Of a stretch of 64,000 nucleotides of DNA, positions 57,951 to 64,000 are shown piece after piece. The stretch spans positions 17,561 to 81,560 of the forward strand of contig JAVTVY010020566.1 in assembly GCA_036873755.1 (NCBI GenBank), in the 5' to 3' direction. The notes beneath the pieces were generated by a model that had not been told where the DNA came from, searched no databases, and saw only the letters and a program-made list of their open reading frames with translations. The position numbers and the translations under genes were made by a program. This DNA is from Hanleya hanleyi. Lineage: Eukaryota; Mollusca; Polyplacophora; Lepidopleurida; Hanleyidae. Within the stretch, counting starts at the first letter, position 1; each line of letters opens with the position of its first letter.

Positions 57951-58510
57951 CTCTTTAAAAAAAAATTGAGTGAAATTTCACTCAAGTAAGAGTGGAAATT
58001 GATCCAACTCAATACTTGTCGAGTGAGATTTTCACTCAACTTGATTTACTTTTCACTCAACTTGAGTTAAATGCACTCAACTTGAGTGACATTCACTCAA
58101 GCATAAGAGTGGAAATTGATCCCACTCAAGTTGAGTGAACTTGAGTGGTTTTAACTCAAGTTGAGTGAAAAGTAACTCAAGTTGAGTGAAAAGTAACTCA
58201 AGTTTGTGTGAACAGGTACATTTCACTCAAACTTGAGTGGAATAGTTCACTCAAGTTTTTAGAGAGGTAGGTAGGTGAGTAGGATTTAACGTCGTTTTCA
58301 ACATTTTTTCAGTCATATCACGACGGTGCCTACATGTGCCAGAACACGAGACCGTTCACAGTTCCTATTATCCTGGACACTGATCAGCCCAGCCTGTACA
58401 GCACCCGGTCACCCATCCAAGTATTGACCGAGCTCAACGCTGCTTAACTTCGGTGATCTGACGAGAACCGGTGTGCCCAACGTGATGCGCCGTACCTGTT
58501 TTTTAGAGAG
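57951..58510. mobile_element. MITE, TSD TA, interior of TTGAGTGAAA words (split by a SINE)
   Basis: The left end CTCTTTAAAAA and right end TTTTTAGAGAG are inverses, with TA outside both (57949-57950, 58511-58512). The interior is CACTCAACTTGAGTG-type words. A SINE with an 11-bp TSD lies at 58267-58499. Confidence 0.7.
58267..58499 (-). mobile_element. 5S rRNA-headed SINE (SINE3-like)
   Basis: On the minus strand the head retains the 5S internal promoter: GTTAAGCAGCGTTGAGC (box A) and TACTTGGATGGGTGACC (box C), within about 58390-58495. The tail is TTGAAAACGACGTTAAATCC. TSD TTTTTAGAGAG lies at 58256-58266 and 58500-58510. Confidence 0.8.
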
Positions 58511-58628
58511 TACTTGTATTTATCTCAAGTACATTTGGATATTATAGAATTTCATTGGCCTGTTGGATTATTTTATAAGATAAATATTAATCGCCTGAGT
58601 AGTAGGTAAAGGTGAAATCGACGCAACT

Positions 58629-58679
58629 TGACCTTTGACCTCAGAAATTTGCATATCACGTGACCCAGGTCAAAGGTCA
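58629..58679. promoter_or_regulatory. Two perfect DR1 nuclear-receptor motifs, inverted
   Basis: TGACCTTTGACCT (58629-58641) and AGGTCAAAGGTCA (58667-58679) are exact inverse complements and match the HNF4/RXR DR1 consensus. CACGTGAC (an E-box core) lies between them. Function is inference. Confidence 0.5.
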
Positions 58680-58784
58680 TCCGGTATGACGTCACTTCCG
58701 GTTGGGGTGAATGAGGCGTGACCTTAGGACATGTCTAGACTTGTTTGTGTTTGTCTGGGGTTTTTCCCCACAATGGCGGTTAAT

Positions 58785-59015
58785 CCGCCATGTTGGATCC
58801 GCCATGTTGGAGCCGCCATGTCGGAGCCGCCATGTTGGATCCGCCATTTTGGAGCCGCCATGCTGGATCCGCCATTTTGGAGCCGCCATGTTGGATCCGC
58901 CATTTTGGAGCCGCCATGTTGGATCCGCCATTTTGGACCCGCCATGTTGGATCCGCCATTTTGGAGCCGCCATGTTGGATCCGCCATTTTGGAGCCGCCA
59001 TGTTGGATCCGCCAT
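58785..59015. promoter_or_regulatory. Array of ~16 CCGCCATNTTGG (YY1-like) motifs
   Basis: Fifteen-bp units CCGCCATGTTGGATC / CCGCCATTTTGGAGC alternate up to 10 bp before a TATA box. CGCCATNTT is the core YY1 site. All six frames are open through the array because the unit length is a multiple of three, so the long peptides predicted there are not genes. Confidence 0.7.
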
Positions 59016-59024
59016 AGAAAAACG

Positions 59025-59032
59025 TATAAAAG
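59025..59032 (+). promoter_or_regulatory. TATA box of the CARD gene
   Basis: TATAAAAG directly after the YY1-like array and 115 bp before the first ATG of the CARD frame (59140). Confidence 0.7.
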
Positions 59033-59139
59033 GGAGTGATGTTTAGTGGTTTGGTGTATTCATTGCACTACCCCACGGAGTTCTCTCACCTACCTGCCTG
59101 CTTGCCTGACCAGCCTGCCTGCCTCACCAGCCTGCCTGT

Positions 59140-59694
59140 ATGAAACGTGGAGAAGGTTTTCATTTTACCAGTGCAATTTCACCAGCCTATTACACCGTAG
59201 CAGCTACTGACCAGCCTGAGCCCACAGTCATGGAGTCATCCCAGCGAGTTAAGCTTCAACAGTACCGTGTTCGCCTCATTGATGAGATGCAGCATGTGGC
59301 CGAACTATGTGATCTGCTTATGGAGGAAAACATAATCCTTAAACACGGTGTCGAAGATATCATGGCGGAGAAAACCACTTCACGACAAAACAGAGCCCTC
59401 ATCGACGATCTACTGCGACGTGGCCCCTATGCATTTCTAGCCTTCGTGGAGGCGCTGAAGAAGACGGGAAATGAAGAACTAGCAGATCTACTTCAAGCCC
59501 AGGATTCAGAAGATGATATCTTAGTCATGGACATCAACAAAGAGCGTACAGCTACCAAACTTGAAGAAGTAGCAGATCTACTTGAAGCCCAAGAGCGTAC
59601 AGCTAGCAAACGTACGCACCCAGAGTCTGGTGTACCTGCCAAACGCGGTGCACGACCCAAACGGCCCCCTACTAACACCTTTAGAAATACCTGA
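59140..59694 (+). pseudogene. CARD-domain protein, N-terminal part of a frame-shifted gene
   Basis: The frame has 184 codons; Met31 (59230) is an alternative start just before the domain. Residues about 34-119 have the caspase recruitment domain pattern: RLIDEMQHVAELCDLLMEEN, ILKHGVEDIMAEKTTSRQN and LLRRGPYAFLAFVEALKKTG followed by ELADLL. CARDs mediate assembly of caspase and innate-immune complexes. An acidic, partly repeated linker follows (DDILVM..ERTA..LEEVADLLEAQERTA), then basic residues. A C-run near 59658-59666 marks a 1-base shift into the frame that carries the PC4-like domain, so CARD and PC4 probably belong to one ancestral protein. Confidence 0.75.
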
Positions 59695-60181
59695 GCAAGT
59701 GCTTCAGCCAGTGCCCCAGCAAGTGCCTGAGCCAGTGAAAGAAGAGGTGCTACTTCCTATGTCTGTGCAGGAGATCAATGACATTTTCCAGCAGGCCTAC
59801 CAGGCAGCCCACACGAACACTTGGGAGCTCTCACCCTATTTAACTGTGAGTGTCAAAGAAGAGGAAGTGCATTTTAACGCACCGGCCTGGCACGACAAAC
59901 CAGCTAAGCATATTGCCTTGACGTTGGACACCTGGCTAAGACTACAGGCCATTGATTACGCCGTCGATGCGGTCATTGACCACCAGGGGAGTGACGAAGC
60001 GAAATTTTATGTGGGTGACGACATCTTTGTCAGCTGTTCTACATTCAACGACATGCTCCTGGTGCATATACGGAAATGGAAAATGAGGTCAGATACGCAA
60101 GAGCGTATTCCTTGTCCTCAGGACGTCACCTTGAAAATAACTGCGTGGCGGAAGCTGCAGTCTCACAGCTGTAATTCATGA
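59665..60181 (+). pseudogene. PC4-like ssDNA-binding domain, middle part
   Basis: This frame starts with a Pro/Glu/Val-rich linker (EIPEQVLQPVPQQVPEPVKE) and continues to a PC4-like fold at about 60002-60157: KFYVGDDIFVSCSTFNDMLL, VHIRKW, then VTLKITAWRKL, matching the G..kkV.Vs.F.g...V.IR.y and g.tLt...W..L pattern of transcription coactivator p15/PC4. A second frame change near 60160 leads to the last part. The role in the element (ssDNA binding during replication or transcription) is inference. Confidence 0.65.
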
Positions 60182-60524
60182 AGCCCTGTCTGACCAGGTG
60201 TCTCAGTATATTTATAAGAAGTACATCGACACATTCCTGGATCATCTCAGACCCCGCATTCGACACTTGCGTATCCAGCAATGTGCAGGCTGTGTGAACA
60301 AGGACGGGGTCTTCAACACGCATACGTGTGTGGACAATAGTATACCATCAGACGCGCTCATCACTGAGGCACTACAGGACGTCACCGAGGTGCAAATTGC
60401 CCAGGCATTGGAAGCTGCCTGTCCACCCAGAATTCCACGTGAACAGATTGCTACCTTCATCTATGTGCACCAGGGGCGGAAAGACGATGATGAGTTCAAA
60501 CAAGTCTTGTTGCATAAATATTGA
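60168..60524 (+). pseudogene. C-terminal part of the CARD-PC4 gene, CxGC/HxC motif
   Basis: The frame AVIHEALSDQVSQYIYKKYI followed by FLDHLRPRIRHLRIQQCAGC, then THTC, ends at 60524. I recall a similar segment after PC4-like domains in transposon-type proteins of cnidarians and molluscs. CAGC plus HTC might bind a metal. Function unknown. Confidence 0.5.
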
Positions 60525-60866
60525 ACATTTCAAGTCTTGTTGCATTGAAACATTCAGATATTACCGTATTCCTACATTCTATGTTTATTCTACGTTCATT
60601 GAAGCGCCTTGATAGCGTATAATTGTATTAAAAAATTCAATACCCAGAGTCTACTGTGGTGAAGACGTTCATTCTACTGTGTTAGTCTTGTTGCATAAAT
60701 ATTGAACATTTCAAGTCTTGTTGCATTGAACATTCAGACATTATCGTATTCCTACATTCTATGTTCATTCTATGTTCATTCTACGTTCATTGAAGCGCCT
60801 TGATAGCGTATAATTGTATTAAAATTCAATACCCAGAGTCTACTGTGGTGAAGACGTTCATTCTAT
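60505..60866. repeat. 181-bp tandem duplication in the 3' UTR
   Basis: TCTTGTTGCATAAATATTGA begins at 60508 and again at 60689; each unit ends GAAGACGTTCATTCTA.TGTG. Confidence 0.9.
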
Positions 60867-60872
60867 TGTGTT

Positions 60873-60878
60873 AATAAA
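60873..60878 (+). terminator. Poly(A) signal of the CARD-PC4 gene
   Basis: AATAAA just after the 181-bp repeat and before sequence that resembles the block at 58720-58770 (ACATGTC.AGACTTGT). Confidence 0.5.
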
Positions 60879-61116
60879 AATAGTAGAAATTCAAAATGGG
60901 TGTTAGTGTTCATTGAGTGTGACCTTTGAACATGTCCAGACTTGTCTGTGTCTGTTGATGTACTGGGGTTTTTAAGAGTCTACTGTGGTGAATACCTTAG
61001 GTTTTCATATGGGTGATGGGAGCTGGTGTTTTTTTTGTGCTTTGAGTTAGAAGCTTCCTCTTTCGAAAGATTGGGGTGGCCCTGAAAAGGGACTTTGGAA
61101 ACTGTTATCACACTGT

Positions 61117-61827
61117 TTACGGGCGGAAAATTTTCTTCACCCCGGACACCCACGTCCTACACACAGGGCATCGTATCTTTAAATGCAGTTCCTCCGTCTC
61201 ACTGCACTGGCACGTCCCCCCTAGACATGTTAGGGATACCAAGCATTCCTGACATAGGCATAGGTGACCGCACGGGAAGAAGGCGTACATGGTCTCTTCG
61301 ATGTTACACACGCTAAAGGTGGATTTATTCTCTTCCTTAGTCAGTTTTACACGTAGTTTACATTTGTCCTCTTCTAATTGACCAATGTGTTCGTTCATTT
61401 CGTCAATCTGTTCGTTCAGGCGGACCATCTCTGTCCAAGATGGAGGTGTTGTCATTCCTGTTGCTGTAGCCTGCGTTGTGGTAGCCGGCGTTGTGGTAGC
61501 CGGCGTTGTCATTCCTGTTTCCGTAGCCGGCGTTGTGGTAGCCGGCGTTTGGGTAGCCGCTGTAGTTGCTGGGGGTCTACTATTTAACCACTCTATCTCG
61601 GGGAGTTCTTCATCGTCCGTGACATCCTCATCGTCCATAGCGTCCCTTATCTCTTGGTCTTGTTGTGCACTTCGCCGTCTCAACGTATCGGCAATATGAT
61701 GTTCATGCACCCGCTGTAAGCTGGTAATTATTGTCACATGTTCATCGTTGTCTTCTCCGCTGGTGTGAATCACTTCCCTATGTTCTCTAGGATCTTGTGC
61801 GTTGAATATCCTCCGTCTGGTAGTCAT
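61117..61827 (-). CDS. RING-finger protein, left arm
   Basis: A 236-codon frame. Residues 1-83 are acidic/polar (DDEDVTDDEELPEIEW). 84-128 is a Thr/Pro/Ala-rich repetitive linker. 133-168 forms a probable coiled coil (EQIDEMNEHIGQLEEDKCKL). 174-223 is a C-terminal RING (FFPCGHLCLCQECL...IRCPVCR), the position RING has in IAP-type ubiquitin ligases. The first zinc ligand of the usual C-x2-C pair is Phe instead of Cys (FSVC), so metal binding may be altered. A TATA-like CTATAAATAA (61872-61863) lies 36 bp before the ATG. The inverted partner is 62856-63622. Confidence 0.7.
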   Translation of the reverse strand: MTTRRRIFNAQDPREHREVIHTSGEDNDEHVTIITSLQRVHEHHIADTLRRRSAQQDQEIRDAMDDEDVTDDEELPEIEWLNSRPPATTAATQTPATTTPATETGMTTPATTTPATTTQATATGMTTPPSWTEMVRLNEQIDEMNEHIGQLEEDKCKLRVKLTKEENKSTFSVCNIEETMYAFFPCGHLCLCQECLVSLTCLGGTCQCSETEELHLKIRCPVCRTWVSGVKKIFRP

Positions 61828-61862
61828 GATGTAGTTGTGAATGAATGGCTAGATACTGCGCG

Positions 61863-61872
61863 TTATTTATAG
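61863..61872 (-). promoter_or_regulatory. TATA box of left RING gene
   Basis: CTATAAATAA on the minus strand. The mirrored right gene has CTATAAAAAG at 62811-62820. CCGCCATTTT (61892-61901) and its inverse AATGGCGG (YY1-like cores) lie just upstream of the left box. Confidence 0.6.
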
Positions 61873-62810
61873 TTTAGGCGGCCATTGTCCGCCATTTTCC
61901 AAAATGGCGGTTTAGCGCGCGGACGTCAGCGAAATCTCTCCATTGATAGATTGTGCTGGCTCAGGCTCGCAGAAATTTTGTGTTTCTTTTCCAACTTTAA
62001 ACCGGTCTCATTTTGCAATAAATGCGAGTTGACGTGTAAAATTTATTTCAACTTGAACTGGGGGAACTTATCGTGTAGCGTTGAAAAATTCAGAAGGCTA
62101 GCGGCAGGCTAACCCACTATTTTTAATGATTTTATCGATTTTTAGACCCGTAACGTTATGGGTAGGGTGGTGTGGAAAACCCGGTACACTTGAAATAAAT
62201 CGGTTTACCTCCGTAAAAATACGTGAGGTATGTTCATGACAGCCTTATAATGTCACCCTGAAAATTGCAGCAGGTTTATCGAAAGAAAAGTAGGAATTTT
62301 TATCCTATCACACGGGCTACGGTAACACAGCCCATTGACAGGCATAGCTGTACTCACATTTGCCTGCAGACTGTGTTACTGTAGCCCGCGTGATAGGATA
62401 AAAATTCCTACTTTTCTTTCGATAAACCTGCTGCAATTTTCAGGGTGACATTATAACGCTGTCAGGAACATACCTGACGTATTTTTACGGAGGTAAACCG
62501 ATTTATTTCAAGTGTACCGGGTTTTCCATACCATAATACCCATAACGTTACGGGTGTAAAAATCGATAAAATGATTAAAAATAGTGGGTTAGCCTGCCGC
62601 TAGCTTTCTGAATTTTTCAATGCTACACGATCAGTTCCCCCAGTTCAAGTTGAAATAAATTTGACACGTCGACTCGCATTTATTGCAAAATCACACCGGT
62701 TTAAAATTGGAAAAGAAACACAAAATTCCTGCGAGCCTGAGCCAGCGGAATGTTTTCATGGCGAGATTTCGCTGACGTCCGCGCGCTCATGCGCGTGCTC
62801 TACGGTTAGA

Positions 62811-62820
62811 CTATAAAAAG
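62811..62820 (+). promoter_or_regulatory. TATA box of right RING gene
   Basis: CTATAAAAAG, 36 bp before ATG 62856. The downstream leader (CCATTCATTCACAACTACAT) is shared with the left gene. Confidence 0.65.
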
Positions 62821-62855
62821 CGCGCAGTGTCTATCCATTCATTCACAACTACATC

Positions 62856-63622
62856 ATGGCTATGGCTGAAAACATGGATATTGATGGAGCGATTGACAAC
62901 CTATTACAAGAGCTATTGATAGATAATGAACTACAACACCAACCGGTAGAGGAGAATTTCATCGGAATGGTACACGATGAAGATTGGCTGGATAATATAT
63001 TACAAGACCTATTCATAGATGAACAACAACAACAACAACAACACCAACCGGTACAGGGCGGCGATATTGAACACGACGACGAAGGAGCACAAGTGGCAGC
63101 GGATGTGACCGCACTCCAACACCAACGGTTTGACCGAGTGCTAGAAGATATCTTCCAACAACATGAAGAACAAACCCAAGCTCAACTCCTACCAGATGAG
63201 TTGGCAGAAGAAGAAAAAGGGCGAAAAAAGAACAAGAACAGATGGCTATTTTACAGCCGCCATTACTGGGAAAAGACCAAGAAAAACAGAAAAGAGAAAA
63301 ACAGAAAAGAGAAGAGAAAAAAAAAGAAGAAGAACAAATTCAAGAGATGGAGTACTACTCTTCCGCAATAAGAAGAAGACTGGGACCAGACGCAATATGG
63401 AAACCACCACAGTATTTACGCTGTGTCGAATGCACTAAACGCTTTGCTAAATATGCCATTTTTCCATGCGGTCATCAAGCCCTGTGTCTATCCTGTATTC
63501 ACAGACATGCCCACCGAACAACAGAGCCTATGTCCACTGACATCCCCATAGAGTGTCAACTCATTGCCCTCGAATGCCCGGTGTGTGCCCAGAGGCGGAA
63601 AAACCACACCCGAACGATGTAA
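62856..63622 (+). CDS. RING-finger protein, right arm, needs a -1 frame change
   Basis: The first frame (62856-63371) encodes an acidic, Gln-rich N-terminus with two similar units (IDNLLQELLIDNELQHQPVE and LDNILQDLFIDEQQQQQQHQ). The C-terminal RING (CVECTKRFAKYAIFPCGHQA..CLSC...CPVC) is in the -1 frame, ending at 63622. The switch is possible at A_AAA_AAG (63224-63230), which lies in phase as a slippery heptamer. A shift there gives about 255 residues, near the 236 of the left-arm homologue. All eight usual zinc-ligand positions seem filled here. The alternative is a 1-base loss or gain in the A run (mutation or assembly error), which would make this a pseudogene. Confidence 0.6.
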
Positions 63623-63794
63623 CCCCTTACATTTTCCAAAGGCCTTTTTCAGGGCCATCCAATCTTTCGAAAGAGGAAGCTTCTAATTCAAAGCACAAAA
63701 AAACACCAACTCCTGCACATGCACACACACCTAGGTAACAATAGGTAAATAACACTTAGTAAATGGAAAACTTCCTACTAACAGCGCCCAGGTA

Positions 63795-63985
63795 TTAGTA
63801 TGAATGTACGGTAACCGAATAATGCCGGAAATAGCCGAGTGTAAAATATTTTTTTCGTTGTGGGAGATTGGTAATGAGAGAGGGTGAGGAGATTGAGCAC
63901 TACCGAGGTGGCCCGGAAATAGCCGAGTGTAAAAAAATTGTTTTGTTTTGTTTTGTGAGGTGAGGGAGATTGGTAAAATCATAGA
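63795..63985. repeat. ~100-bp direct repeat, two units
   Basis: CCGGAAATAGCCGAGTGTAA near 63823 and 63914, each followed by GAGATTGGTAA and G/A-rich sequence. It continues the second large element toward the window end. Confidence 0.7.
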
Positions 63986-64000
63986 GGGGAGAGGGGCATT

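Larger units (their letters stand above)
61021..63714. repeat. 2.7-kb inverted repeat with two divergent RING genes
   Basis: The left arm 61021-62330 and right arm 62371-63714 flank a 40-bp centre. The outer ends are AGCTGGTGTTTTTTTTGTGC and the inverse of AGTTGGTGTTTTTTTGTGCT. The inner 450 bp is most alike; the coding parts have diverged strongly. No clear TSD is seen. Confidence 0.8.
58598..64000. mobile_element. Second large Polinton-like element, left part (runs off the window)
   Basis: It starts AGTAGTAGGTAAAGG, close to the right terminus of the palindrome (AGTAGTATATAAAGG). At 58684 it carries TATGACGTCACTTCCGG and then GGCGTGACC, the same subterminal words in the same order. The preceding six bases are CGCCTG; the matching duplication would lie outside the window. 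Inside are a CARD/PC4 gene and a RING-gene inverted repeat. The right end, integrase, polymerase and capsid genes are not seen. Confidence 0.6.

Noticed and set aside
58508..58512. AGTAC at 58508 as the terminus of the second large element
   Set aside because: This is the end of a MITE (TTTTTAGAGAG plus TA) duplicated by the SINE insertion; the better terminus is at 58598.
58692..59046. Repetitive frames across the YY1-like array on both strands
   Set aside because: The 15-bp unit keeps frames open; no start context or domain.
63163..63438. Third overlapping Lys/Arg-rich frame in the right RING gene
   Set aside because: Shadow of the A/G-rich coding stretch; lacks the RING and any start context.

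Overview
This is a eukaryotic, gene-poor, repeat-rich window, most likely from a marine mollusc (gastropod-like). The evidence is two SINEs ending in the tail common in mollusc genomes (TTGAAARCGACGTTAAATCC followed by TCACTC-type repeats), dispersed CGGCCATCTTGGAT-type repeats, an intron-containing tRNA-Leu, and a secreted protein related to the cuttlefish SE-cephalotoxin family. The species cannot be fixed from the sequence alone. I see one long intact ORF (37293-40016). Nearly everything else is mobile-element or satellite DNA.

Layout. 1-8727: two near-identical tandem copies of a segment at least 3.26 kb long (offset 5,469 bp), with a 158-bp tandem array and a fragment of a Penelope-like reverse transcriptase (PLE) between them. 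8728-18350: inverted-repeat elements, tandem repeats and unique DNA. 18364-28365: a PLE copy split by a 9,381-bp nearly palindromic element (18857-28237) with a 6-bp target duplication. 28585-29448: tRNA-Leu-like sequences, one with a 571-bp foldback element in its 3' end. 29450-36900: repeats, a tRNA-headed SINE and unique DNA. 36915-40530: two small palindromic MITEs, then the cephalotoxin-like gene and a frame-shifted C-terminal extension. 41300-44800: dispersed repeats. 44990-48290: a 3.3-kb degenerate AT-rich satellite. 49195-53610: a cluster of foldback elements. 54430-58510: tandem repeats, an internally deleted PLE copy, a MITE and a 5S-headed SINE. 58598-64000: the left part of a second large element that runs off the window.

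The main result is the pair of large elements. Both begin AGTA.TA.RTAAAGG-like and share a subterminal block (TATGACGTCACTTCCGG, then GGCGTGACC). The first has a 6-bp TSD (TTGGTG) and 5'-AG termini, as described for Polintons/Mavericks. It consists only of two inverted arms around a 39-bp spacer. Each arm holds one outward-pointing transcription unit (CCAAT boxes, TATA box, three C2H2 fingers plus a domain I associate with the N-terminus of Polinton-type DNA polymerase B proteins, then AATAAA). I infer a defective Polinton made by inverted duplication of one end, as in snap-back products of protein-primed replication. The second element carries an array of YY1-like motifs before a TATA box, a CARD domain, a PC4-like ssDNA-binding domain, and a nested inverted repeat bearing two divergent RING-finger genes, one with an A_AAA_AAG heptamer at the point where its frame must change.

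The PLE family gives a relative chronology: the palindrome landed in one PLE copy, and a later 5'-truncated PLE copy landed in the palindrome's right arm. Many element genes carry single-base frameshifts, so either they are decayed or the assembly has residual indel errors. This affects how the frameshift findings should be read.
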